Below, in pieces: positions 35,011-46,954 of a stretch of 64,000 nt of DNA. Source of the DNA: Amyelois transitella (lineage: Eukaryota; Arthropoda; Insecta; Lepidoptera; Pyralidae); contig NC_083508.1 in NCBI RefSeq assembly GCF_032362555.1, forward strand, positions 8,213,001 through 8,277,000, written 5' to 3'. The translations under genes were made by a program, and so were the position numbers. A model generated the notes under the pieces. It saw only the letters and a program-made list of their open reading frames with translations, was not told the DNA's origin and did no database searches. How positions within the stretch are numbered: position 1 is the stretch's first letter; each line of letters opens with the position of its first letter.

Positions 35011-35519
35011 TCACAATTGTACTGAAGGTACATAGCTTTACTCGTATGTGTAAAATGTTAGTGCATTTAATTTTAGCAGTTTCACATGTCTTTTCACGCG
35101 TGTCCGTTGTCCATACAACAAAGTAACGTAATTTTATTTTCATTAGCGGGTTGCGTCAAAAAGATTTGTTAACAAGTTAGCCTTTTTATCGGGCCATATA
35201 TAATGTATCACTAAAACAATTGTGCAATTTTATGTGACCTTTATTTTTCTTTTATTTTGACTATGAAATAAACAGCACTTGCATGCTTCAAACATTATAG
35301 AGGGAGTATTTAAAAAAAAAGCCTCCATCAAGCATTTTCCTTTTACTCTTTTTTAAATTGAAAATTAAGATTTCATTTATTCATTCTATTTCGCTAGAAC
35401 CAACAATACTTTAACCCTTAATTGAAAACTGTAAACATCGTAAGATTAAATACTAAGCCTGTTCAATAAAATATTCTATGAAAATTTCGTGACATGATAT
35501 TCGTAAGTAAGTAATATAA

Positions 35520-36200
35520 AAATGCGGTTAAGTGTCTTGGAGTGTTGATTGATACTCTTAGCTGGAGTAATAAAATTGTCGAGATAAGTCTGGTTATTAC
35601 GCACTTATTCACTTCAGAAACTCATTGAAAATTTCCTTAAACTTGATTGCCTCCTGTATAACTATTCGTTTCATTTTCTGTCTGGGAAATTTACTACTTT
35701 TATATATATCTAATTTGTCTTCAAAATTAAATTAGCTTCCTATTCCTTTGCGCAGACACCAGGCATTATGTAGGTAGCACTCGTTTCTCAGTTCTTAAAA
35801 ATCCTTTCTTATAACTATTATTAGTAGTACTTAAAAATTGAATATCCAATTTCTGTTGAAATAGAGAATCGTTTAACAAGTTCATTTCTTAATATCGTCG
35901 TGTTCTACAAGGCGTTTCTTGTCGACGTAAATTCTTGCGAACTATCCTAGATGGATAGACTTATTTGTTTTCGAAGTTATGAGTACAATTGTTTTTCTAA
36001 GTTGAGAAATGTAATTAAGAATGGCAGTCTTTTAATTAAAATTCAAAATAGTTTTCTTAATTTATTGAGCAAAAATTTTTCTCTTTCTAGTGTCTTTTAC
36101 AGAATCTTTAAATATGTACTCGCGCTAATAGGATAATTCTATACGAATTCTGAATCCAGATGGCCAAGTTTGAATACAATAATGATAACCCATTTCCGCA
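35520..36200 (+). repeat. Probable decayed reverse transcriptase (LINE) fragment
   Basis: The stretch opens with a peptide KCLGVLIDTLSWSNKI, which resembles the 'YLGV.ID..L.W..HI' motif that follows the RT domain in jockey/CR1-type LINEs. The frame then breaks repeatedly. Outside this and the S1 copy at 37771, I see nothing in 34577-38239. Confidence 0.35.
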
Positions 36201-37770
36201 TCCATCCATACTGTTGACAAATAGTTGGCAGTTCTAGATAGCGATGTCTGTTTATAACATGTGCCTTCCTAAAGTGTAGGTTTTAGCAATCGTTTCCTGG
36301 CATGAAGTGTTAACTTAGAGATTCCTTGCTTGATGGAGCGACAAGCAGTCATAATGCAGGCTCTATTGTTTAAAAAAGAATTAAGGAAGTAGTATTGAGT
36401 AAAGAGTTTAAAAACTTAACCTGTGCTATGATACATAATAAATACTGGTAATTTTACGTGGAGAAAAAATAGTTGTTTTATTTTTTTTTTTCATTTTGGT
36501 ATTTATATCAATTTTTTTATACTTACTATGAAAATTTATTTATCAATTATCGACAGCGCATTGCATACACTTCAATATTTCAAACTTCTTGATTTCATTT
36601 GATCGGAACTTTTTTTAGAACTGTATATTGCTAAAATATAAAGGTATCGAAAATAAAAAAAATCAGTCTATTATTTACTCTAGAGATGATGAATGGGATA
36701 AAAGTTATACTTAGTATTAGGTATATATTATAGTATACTCACCAATATGAGGTCCAAATATAGGTAATTCAATTATTTAGCTATTTTAGTTACCTCACAA
36801 ATAATATGACATTTAGAAATTTGCATTAAGGAAGTACCTATTTGAACACATTATTTTTGGTCACTCTACAAACATCAATAAATCATCGAGTTCGTCCGTC
36901 CGTCACGATTCAATGTTCTACGGCCACTGGGTTGGTTTGTTTATAAATTGAATTGTTGAGAATGGTAACATGATGACTGCTATTACGGGCATGGGTCACG
37001 TCACGTCTTTATAATATTACGGATGACAGAGCCACATTAATATTAAGCATACAGACAGAACACAAATATCATTTTTGCATGCGTAATTGATACCATTAAA
37101 ATTTAAGAGGTAAATAACTTTTAAAGATAATGATAAATAATTTTTTTTTAATCTAATATTTTTTTGCAAAATATTCACAGATTTTTGCCATAGTGTAAAA
37201 TAATAGAAGATGACTGTGAGGAATCCCTGATGTAGGTGACCTAAAGACATGACGTGCTTCCAGTAAGCATCAGTCATATCATACATACCTTCAAGTACAG
37301 TCAGGACTGAGGGAAACTTACTGCTGAGAACATCTTTTTCTGGCGTCGAGACAAGATAACGCCATTTAAATTTGCCAAGGTTATGTAGAAGCCAGTCATC
37401 ATCGGGGCTTTACCTTTCAAAAGTTTTGAATTTTGTTCTTGTTAATTTTGTGCGCATAGCAGGTAAAGTTCTAAGAAATCGAACTTATTGCATTAAAAAT
37501 AAACTTTGCATTAATAGCTCTTAGGAAATGTTCTCCATTCTGCATCAGTCATAAGATCGTGGATACAACTGGTAAGTCTGAGTATTCATGTCCGAAATTG
37601 ATGCTTTCATTTAAGTAGTTACACGAAAACATGGAGTTATTATAACGCGGGTATTAGAATCCTATTCTTATCATCATATTAATATTCAATATGATGATAA
37701 GTGAAGATATAATATGGGGTGGCGATGTAATGCCCAAATAAAAACACAAGTTGTAATTCTACTTCTTAGT

Positions 37771-38026
37771 GCCGTGTGGTTCCCGGCACCAATACAAAAA
37801 AGAATAGGATCACTCCATCTCTTTCCCATGTATGTCGTAAAAGGCGACTAAGGGATAGGCTTACAAACTTGGGATTCTTTTTTAGGCGATGGGCTAGCAA
37901 TCTATCACTATTTGAATCTCAATTTTATCATTATGCCAAATAGCTGCACGTGGCCATTCAGTCTTTTCAAGACTGTTGGCTCTGTCTAGTCCACAAGGGA
38001 TATAGACGTGACCATATGTAGGTAAT
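37771..38026 (+). repeat. SINE-like repeat (family S1), full length
   Basis: 'gtgccgtgtggttcccggca' through 'ccacaagggatatagacgtg'. Close to the copy at 30210. Confidence 0.85.
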
Positions 38027-38239
38027 TCTACCGCGGTCATGCAACAATGGCTATTATGGTGAGGGGCAACATTGTGAGAAAACCTGTAGGTACTTTCAGG
38101 CAACTGGATGTGTAATCAAGATCCAATATTGGTTTAATATAGGTAGGGTGATAAAGTTAAACAATTTAATAAATAATGTGTAAATAATCAAATGCCTCTA
38201 TTATGAATAACAGTAGCTTCTACGCAGAAATGCAATCAT

Positions 38240-41089
38240 TTAACAGTTCGGTCTTTTGTCACACAAACAATACGGTCGAGTATATTGATATTTTGTACAA
38301 TTACCGATATGTTTTATATCAGATAGAAGGCTGACGGGATCCACCACATGAAATTCAGATTTTTTCTGCGCTACAGTCGCCTCATAAATAATATCGCCAG
38401 GTGTCATAGAAAATGCAACCACATAAAACAAATTAATTTTAGTTTGATCGTAGTAAAAATGCATCCTTATGATCTTCTTCAAAGATAGCCTGGAGCACGA
38501 CCAACATTGTCGAGTCTTTATAGATTTTATGATAGATTGCAAGTACGAGACGACGTGCAAAACGCTCTTCACGCCGAAATCGTTATGCGTATCAATGGGA
38601 TACATCTTACGACAAGTACACCATTTTTCATGAATCGCTGCATCATTACAAGTTCGATTGTTGTCCATTGTTTCAGTTAAGCTCTGACACTTTGTGCAAG
38701 TTCCAGAAATGACTGTGGAATTACTACAACTTGATAGCTGTTTGATCGTCATTAAAGTTTTATGAAGATCAAAAGGAGTAATTAATCTACCCTGATTAAT
38801 TACCAAAGATTTGAACATATCGAGGTAAACGTTTTTGAATGTCGATGCAGGTAATAAGAAAAGGGCTGGCATTCGCTCATCATAAAAGGAATCTGGGTTT
38901 AACCGAGAGTCGCCCACGAGTATCCCGTGAGCACTCATCAATATGATAAAGGTGTTTCTTGACACGCCCGTATAACTCAATTGATTGAAAAAGTTCTCAA
39001 CATGTTTATCAACTTCGATTAAGGGACTTTTAAGGTTATGGCTGAAAGAGTGTATCCAGAAAAGACCAAAGAAAGAATCACTTCTGTAAGTAAGAGCAAA
39101 ATCTAACGCGTAATTTAGTAACTGGTGTCCTGAACTTTGTCGTCCAGTGCACACCAATGAGTGGTTTACAATGTGCTCTTCATTTACAAATAAAGCTCTC
39201 GGATAATGATCAGTTGGATTTTTGGGAAATTCATAGCCGTTATTAAACATTTCTGGTAAGGATATGTAGTCTTCTGCGTAGGCTGTCACGTAACCAATTT
39301 CTTTGAATTTACTCCATATAAATTGCTTGTTGCACTTCATCATATCTTGCCCACATTTTTCAGAGAAACCTGTCATATCTAGCCCAGTAAGAGTGGCTAT
39401 TAAATTAGGAAAAGCGTCTACCTCGATCTGTAAAAATAAGATAATTAGTTTGTTTGAATGCTTAAATTGTGTAAGTATGAAAGTAATTGTTACCCGTCTT
39501 GAAAATCAATTAGGTACCTTGTTAAAAGCGCGGTATCCTAGCCAATAATTATCTTTAAAAAACTTTGTAGTTCGTGGCATGGTTTGTTCGAATCGTGAAA
39601 GGGAGAGCGAGTCCATTCCAATAACTAGAACATTATATCTCTCTTTGCAGTTATTGACGATCGGGTGTGAAGTTACATTTTTCTTCTTGACAAATATATA
39701 CGCATCTTTATATATAACATAAGTCGTAGTCGCGTCGTGTTGAAAACATTTTACAGTGACGAATTCCGATCTAAGCAAAATTTGTTCGTTTTCGTTCAAC
39801 GGTTTACATTTGGTATAACTGAAAATAAAGGTAATTTTTAATTTATTGTTCTTTTAACATAATGTCAATTTAACTAAAGAATTTTGTTTCCAACTTACGT
39901 CGATTTTCTACTTCCGTCCTTTAATTTTATCAAATTACTAAAAAACTTATAACAACAATGAAAAGTTCCATTTATCCTTAAATATTTTTTCATGGTACGA
40001 AGTTTGATGGTTGCCTGTATTTTATTTTCATCGATTTTTTTTAAATACACTGCGCGCTGACCGCATGATAACTTTTGTTTTGTTCTGTTGTATGGAACCA
40101 AGGCAATGGGAATCTTGCATCCATTGGTATCGATCATAGGTGCTGAAAAATATAAAAAAAAATGTCCTAGATTGGTGACACGCATAGCTATTATTTATTA
40201 AAGTACCCACGTTTTTATGTTACGATGTTTATCGAAAATAAATAAACTTACTAGGCTTTCTAACAAACTCAAATGAATCTACGTCTTCATCAGTATTATC
40301 AGGGTATATATCATTTAACGGGACATGCTTCATCGGCTTGACAATGATTATCCTTTTACTCCTTGTACTGTTTCGTACAGGTTTAATTTTAACTTTTGTT
40401 GAAAAAGGTATATCTTCATGGTTATCGATTGTTTTCTTATGCCAGTAATACAAAAATAATAAAGTCAGACATGAAATTGCTAAAATAATCCCTATAGACG
40501 TTAAGATTATTTTAAGTGATGTTTTTCTTCTACATTTTCGTAACCTTTAACAAAAATATGTTCATATTAGATAGAAAGGAAAATTGCAATTGGCACGATT
40601 ATACTGTTGTAAATTTTAAAAATATGAAAATCTTGCTATTTTCCTGAGTGAAAGTCCAAAACTGACTAGAAATATCTCATAGTGATGATTCAAAATACTT
40701 TTCAATGTATTTAAGCGGGCTTAAATTGATCTGCACACACTTATATGCTTTGGTTATCTCTAAAAATAATTGTGCATTGTACCGACTTGTACTTTACCAA
40801 CAAGTTACTTCTTAAGTTATGTCCTTGAAGAGAACACGATTTCTATTAATTCATGGTAGTTACACGTTTATAGGTAATTATAGGTACATATCCAACTTAC
40901 ACAAAAAAGTGAGTTCAATTTATCGGTATTGACCTTATTATATTACTCGTATTCATCAAATGCCAAGGGAAAATTACCTCTAGGGTTACAAGAATACCAC
41001 TGTCAGATATTTATTGGGACAAAAACGATATAAGTAGGTACTTACTTTAACACTGATAAAAAACACTTAAAGACTGTTCGTAAAAACAT
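38240..41089 (-). CDS. DUF229 family type II membrane protein (gene 2), altered active-site motif
   Basis: Five exons: 41046-41089, 40252-40544, 39899-40142, 39518-39818, 38240-39427; 689 aa, phases consistent. The membrane anchor (about residues 25-48, SIGIILAISCLTLLFLYYW) is in exon 2. An acidic/basic linker (DNTDEDVDSFEF) precedes the folded part. It shares VLVIGMDSLS, GYVTAYAEDY, FWIHSFSHN and the Cys pairs (CTKCQS, WCTCRKM, CWSCSRL, YCLCDKR) with gene 1. The SDHG motif reads MSAHGILVGDSR: codon 38930-38932 is GCT (Ala) where Asp is expected. In this fold that Asp is a metal ligand, so the protein may be catalytically weak or dead. The frame is otherwise full length with no stops, which argues for a maintained gene. 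Confidence 0.86.
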
Positions 41090-42375
41090 TTTACTTTCTG
41101 TTTCAAATGTTGCAATGTATGTACTGTATTTTGAGATAATGAATGCAATAATATTGACGAAATATTTTGTTTTCTTAAAATGTATAAATAAATAAACAAT
41201 TTATTGAAACATGATCTGTTTGTTTCGGATCATTGATCAGTTACGGATAATAATTGAAAGATGTTGGTTTGTTACCTCATGCGTGCCACATAGTTCCTCA
41301 CGAGTTTCCTCATTTTATAGGATGGGGGCTATTGTTCAGAGATGGAACCAAGTTCAGTCTATTTCTACAGTTTAATTTCTAAAAAAGTTTTTTTCATTGG
41401 CCTGGGTAGATATATCGTTGAGTTAGTTTCCCATAACATTAGCAATATTAATTACATCTGTAATGTATACTTTGCCAATGAAATGTATCGTTGACAATCG
41501 TTGTTACTAGTTTCCATACCTTCTATAAGTATTTGATTGAATATTAACTAGTATTCGATATAATATATTAAGATTATTGAAGGTAGCGATATGTTCGTAA
41601 GTAGTTATCACAGTAAGTGATTAGAGTTGGGTATATCGATGTCATGAGCGTCCTTTACCAAAATTCATCCAAATTCGATTTATATTTTAAATAAAAGTAC
41701 CTACGTAAAATTTCATGGGAAATCATTTCACGAACCTGGTATTATTTAGCCTAAGAAAACTAAGAATTTCAAGTTAGCTCTTTCATGAACTGCGTTGTAA
41801 AAGCTTCAAAATGCAAAAAGTATTATCTCAATATGAATCTTAATGAGTCATTAAGGAAACAATATGTTGATGATTTAACTCTAAATAAAAAGTTTAAATG
41901 TGTTGTAGTTAGCGGATACCATAATGATGATATGTGGTGAGTACAGTCACGATTCCTCCGGCATTGAAACATAGGGCCTGTTAGCAAGGTCGCTAATTTG
42001 ATACGCCACTTCTTGGTCTATGATCAATAAGTTATTAATAACTTTGTATTATGCTATATTTATTTATTTTATATTAAACAAAATAAAATTGTATACCTAC
42101 TACAAAAGGCAGATTTAATACTAAAAGTATTTTTCAGTATCAGGCTTCGGTATCAGTATAAATTATCTATCAGTTAAATTTTGGATCAAACGAAAGAAGT
42201 GCGAATAATGAACATCAAATTGTCATAAACAATCATAAATTTATAATTATAATAAATTTGCAATAAAACCTAATTAATAGTGGTGATCATGACAATTATT
42301 TGACGACCATACGACCGACTGACGACCGAGTTGTAGGTACTAATGGGACAATTCTATGCCCACTATATCTTATAT

Positions 42376-42563
42376 CTTATATATAAAATTCTCGTGTCAC
42401 AATGTTTGTCTCCGTACTCTTCCGAAACGGCTTGACCGATTCTCATGAAATTTCGTCAGCATATTGAGTAGGTCTGAGAATCGGCTAAGATCTATTTTTC
42501 ATATCCCTTAACTTTTAAAATTATTTATATGTCAAAACAACGTTTGCCGGGACAGCTAGTAAT
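42376..42563 (+). mobile_element. Helitron-like non-autonomous element
   Basis: Starts 'ataaaattctcgtgtcacaa', continues 'acggcttgaccgattctcat', and ends 'aacgtttgccgggacagcta' then GT, a very common moth repeat with the CTAGT terminus. No ORF. Confidence 0.6.
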
Positions 42564-42936
42564 ATATATTATAATATAATATATGTATTGAACAATTTTC
42601 TGTATTTTTTGGTCTAAATTTATTGCACACATTATTTACACCTGTATAAAAATAAAAACTGAAGGTTTCTTTGCCTTATGTTTACTTATTTAGCCTCCAA
42701 TTCAATTACTTACTTTGCACACTTATGTAAATATAGTAGTTATCTACGTATCTCATGTGATGCTTACAATATCTTTCTTGTTCATCGGTGCCTACAATAC
42801 TAATACAATAAGTGGTAATTTGTTTTGGGATTAATTTATTGAAGTATGCACCTATTAAAGTAAGTAAGTAAATTAAGTTATTATGAACTCGCAAGTGAAG
42901 CTATTTACTTATATTTATTCATTAATTCATATAATC

Positions 42937-43001
42937 ACGTCTTTATCTCTTGCGGGGGCTAGACAGTCTTGAAAAACTGACAGGCCACGTTCAGCTGTTA
43001 C
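42937..43001 (-). repeat. SINE-like repeat (family S1), 3' fragment
   Basis: 'cacgtctttatctcttgcgg' and 'aaaactgacaggccacgttc'. Confidence 0.6.
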
Positions 43002-43133
43002 TTATACTTACTTAGAAATCATTTAAGTGGCATTTTGTCGTAATTCATTTATTTTTGTGTGAAGAGCCCGAAAAAAAGCTTCCTTTCTATGTCAAGTAGG
43101 TAATATTATATTATACCTACATACATACATATG

Positions 43134-43374
43134 GTTACGTCTATATCTAGACAGAGCCAACTGTATTGAAAAGACCGATCGGCCACTTGACGCACGCTCA
43201 GCTACTTGGCTTGATGATAGAATTGAGATCCAAATAGTGACAGGTTGTTAGCCCATCGCCTAAAAGTGAATCCCAATTTTGTAAGCCCACCCTTAGTCGC
43301 CTTTTACGACATCCATGGGGGAGAGATGGAGTGGTCCTATTATTTTTTGTATTGGTGCCGGGAACCACACGGCA
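43134..43374 (-). repeat. SINE-like repeat (family S1), near full length
   Basis: Reverse copy ending 'gtgccgggaaccacacggc' at its 5' side; contains 'cttagtcgccttttacgaca'. Confidence 0.8.
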
Positions 43375-43524
43375 TATATATATCTATTATACCTACTTAT
43401 CATAATTTGGAATTAGGCCTTACTTCCCGTTGGGAAACGACCGAAATGATTATTTTTATCTTTACTATGTACCTACCTATAGAATAATCGCTTGATATAT
43501 ACACACATAAACATTTATAACGTA

Positions 43525-43665
43525 TTTTTTCCTTACGGGGTAGACAGATCCAAAAAGGCTCGAAGGGTAGAGTCAGACTCAGCTGCATTGACATTCAGAT
43601 AAGGTCAGTTGCTAGCAAATTGCCTATAAGAATCCCAAAGCAGGAAAAGCCTTTTCTGATAAAAA
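43525..43665 (-). repeat. SINE-like repeat (family S1), decayed
   Basis: 'cttacggggtagacagatcc' then 'agctgcattgacattcag' and 'ttgctagcaa'. Third S1 piece in about 700 bp. Confidence 0.5.
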
Positions 43666-43678
43666 TTGTATAAGTAAT

Positions 43679-43925
43679 TACTAGCTTTTACCCGATGCTT
43701 CACCCGCGCGAATTTAGCGCCAGCTACAAACAGCAACGAATTTAGCGCCAACTACAAAAATCGACGATTAATTCGCAGCATCTACCGGGAAGAAAGGTAC
43801 CCTTTGTCCGTCTCCAGACAATTATATATACGGAAAATTTCAAGAAGATTGGTACAGTAGAAAACGCTTGAATAGGTAACAAACAAACATACAAATAAAC
43901 ATACTTGGGTTATTTAATAATATTA
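43679..43925 (+). repeat. Lep-type 'CTAGCTTTT..CCCG' repeat
   Basis: 'actagcttttacccgatgct' and later 'tttcaagaagattggtacag', then 'ataatattagtttggatg'. This order is shared by a widespread lepidopteran Helitron-like family. Confidence 0.5.
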
Positions 43926-44465
43926 GTTTGGATGTATTATACATTTGTTCATGAAAATACTAAGATATACTTTTTTTTGAAGCGAATAATTCAAACAATA
44001 CACAATTAATACTATGTGATCAAAATAGACGGCAGTAAGGCTTTGTTTAAAAAAAAAAATATCCTCAGCGCTCAATTATCTTTATGTAATGGAGTGTGCC
44101 TCATAAAAGAGTAAAGAGATTATAAACAGTAAATAGTAAAAATGCTTAAAATAACAAATTCATATTTATTTAACGACATCTTTACTTACTCATACGTAGT
44201 ATATAGCAGGTATCGAGTCTATTACGACTAGCTACGACGCCTACGACTGCTTGGAAAACACCGAAGAGCACATTTAAACGCTTTTAGTTTGTAGAATCTC
44301 CGGTAGAGGTCACTGAAATTGATTTGTACCTGTTTCAATACGATTATATCAAATCAAGTAGAGTACATAAAATTAGAACCAATCAATACTTTGCCATTAA
44401 ATGCAAGAGATCTAGATTGATTGAATATTCCACAATGATTCTGTATAAGACAGTTAATAAACCTT

Positions 44466-44615
44466 ATATAAAATAAGGTTTATTACGTTTGTAGCGGGAG
44501 CGATAGTTCGGACTCTACCGCCACAAAGGGAAGATCTTCCGCTAGGCTAGGTGTTATACCTGGGGAACCGCGGCTCCGACGTTGTTGTGTCGGAGGTTGT
44601 ATATATGTTCCAATC
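44466..44615. other. GC-rich island of unknown nature
   Basis: Contains a short hairpin 'ctccgac..gtcggag' and no good ORF on either strand. Surroundings are plain AT-rich DNA. It could be the end of an unrecognised element. Confidence 0.3.
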
Positions 44616-44917
44616 CGTGAAATCTTTGCTTGCTTGATTAAGACTTTTCGCTGTTTTTTTACTGATACCGTCGCGTGATTGGCTGTTGTGACTTGTGGTG
44701 TAGAGATGTCGCCACACGTTTATATCGTTTATACCGTGGTTCTAAAAGTTTTTAAAACTTTTTATCTAAAGTATGCAAGTTTATTTATCGTTATTCGATG
44801 AAATCCTTAGCCAAAAAGCAGCAAACTTAAAAGACTCCAGATTTAAGCAAAAACAACATAACTAATTCTTTACATGTCTAAAGATTTCACAAAGCGTTTC
44901 GGCTGCCTCCGTAACAT

Positions 44918-45060
44918 GGCTCGTGCGACGCCGTTATTATCATGCGAAAATCAATCGCTGTCCCGTTTCATGTCGCAATAAAAAGCGAAACAGCGATAGT
45001 ATTTCGCGCTATAAAAAACGCACGTGCCATATTGTGGGGGCTGGTTGCCTAAATTCTCTT
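44918..45060. repeat. GC-rich foldback element, copy 2
   Basis: 'gcgacgccgtt', 'aatcgctgtcccgtttc' and 'gaaacagcgatagtatttcg' form the same hairpin as at 9985-10145, with the same 'gggggctgg' right flank. From 45061 to 46925 I see nothing else of note. Confidence 0.6.
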
Positions 45061-46925
45061 TAATTTTATTTAGCATTAAATTTAGATTAGCTTAGTTGTT
45101 TTTGACACCATATAAGTACGGTACATTCTTGAATAGCCCAAAGCAGGAGCTGTTTGGTAAAGGTAAAACTTGAAGATATGTTTAATTTTTTAGAAAGAGT
45201 AGAATTACCGTCTTTCTAAAAAAATTAGCAATTTAAATTTAACAAAAACAAATTTAAATTCCAAATCAATTTAATAAATAAATTATCACATACACACACT
45301 ATATTACAAACATTACATGAAATATTCCGTTTCTTTTTACATTTTAAATTCTTACTTGTGAAACTTGAGAAAAATTTCTGAATTCACTATATCTAACACA
45401 AAAAACAATATCAAGACTTAGTTGGTTCATTCCATGATACTCAACAATATTCTTAATTAAGTATGTGAATGCAACAATCAAAAACTAAAGACGGGTTGCT
45501 TTGCTACGTTTTCAGTCTACATAGCACTTAATTGGAGTAGTGGGGCTATCACGGAGTTTGATGAGATATTGTGTCTTCGAGACTATTGTCTCTTGTCATT
45601 CTCGTATGAGATAAGGACATAATATTTGTATTAACTTGTTTTATCTTCCCCCATTTATTTTTCGATTTTGATAAAGAGGCTCGATGAGACGTACGCCTTA
45701 TTTCGCCGGGCTATGGCCGTTCAGTGTGGTTATTCACACTACCTTTGAAGTTTGACCAAAAAGATTGCAATAAAGATTTGATACCTAAGACATGTCTGCC
45801 TTGTCAACATTCGTGAATTACCCTACTCTTTATTTTCAAGTTAATATACCTATTTTGAAACTCGCAAAACATGAAAAATTATATGAATTATATATTTTTA
45901 TATACTTACTTAGATTGTAATTATTCCATTCAGTAGGTACGTAATCAAAAAAGTAATTTTGATTTATTTTACCCTAATGATATTTTCGAATACTGCCATT
46001 CCAACTGTTTCTGTAGTTGAGAAGAATATAATTTAATCGCACTATTTAATATTTTTCTCATTCAGCCGCTATACTTATATTTACAAGGGGTTTCTTAAAT
46101 TATCTTATATGCCAGTTTCTTATAATTAAACTTATATAAAAGTATCGCTAGTCGCTACTGTCTCCACGCCACGATTGAAACTTATGCTCATTCAGAGATT
46201 GTGAAATAATCGATTGTGTATTAAAAAAATTACTGTCTCCTATTTTCGTTTTTAAAGTTTCAAATCTCTACAAAATTAAATAGGTAGGTAGGAAATTACG
46301 AAGGCTATAAGTTGAGCTCACAAAGGTTAATTGATCAGGCGATTTTTAATGCTTAATACTTGTTTTAATACTGTGCAGTTACATACAAAATAGTGAATGA
46401 GGTGGTTAAAGGATTACATAAATAGTTCCATTGAAATAAACTAATATTCCGGTTCATTATAAAAGACGCTAAAATGTGAAGGATAAAGCCCATAGAAGAA
46501 GAAAAAAATAGCTAGCAAAATTTCTTATGCATTCGGCTTCATACAAAAGCCATGTCATTTTTCGTCAGTGTGTGCAAATAAAAAATTTCGTCTATATGCA
46601 TCAGAAATCCTTTTACCTACGTTTAAACTCATCTCCACTCAAAGTCGAATTCCGATTTAATTAATATTTCAAAGATAATTAATTGTAACAAATTTCGCAC
46701 TTGGGTCTTTATACCAAAATGAAATCGTCGCTAAAGAAAGTCACATAAATAATTTAATTACTAAAACCTACTGAGACAGTGTAATCCTATAAATTGAGCA
46801 ACATAATAAGGTTATATCGACATTGCATATATTGAACAAAGTCAAAAGAAACCGCGTAAAATTAGCGCTGAGATCTGAACGCTTATTTCTGTATAGTTTC
46901 AACAATCCATTCATCGACACTGTTT

Positions 46926-46954
46926 TCAAGGCAACTGCGCTGGCGCTGGACATC
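46926..46954 (-). CDS. Doubtful terminal exon of the EB/LDLa gene
   Basis: After 'tttcaacag|' the phase-1 join from 47842 would read RCPAPAQLP then TGA. The tail is very short and has no homology support. Another end between 46.9 and 47.8 kb, or further left, is equally possible. Confidence 0.3.
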
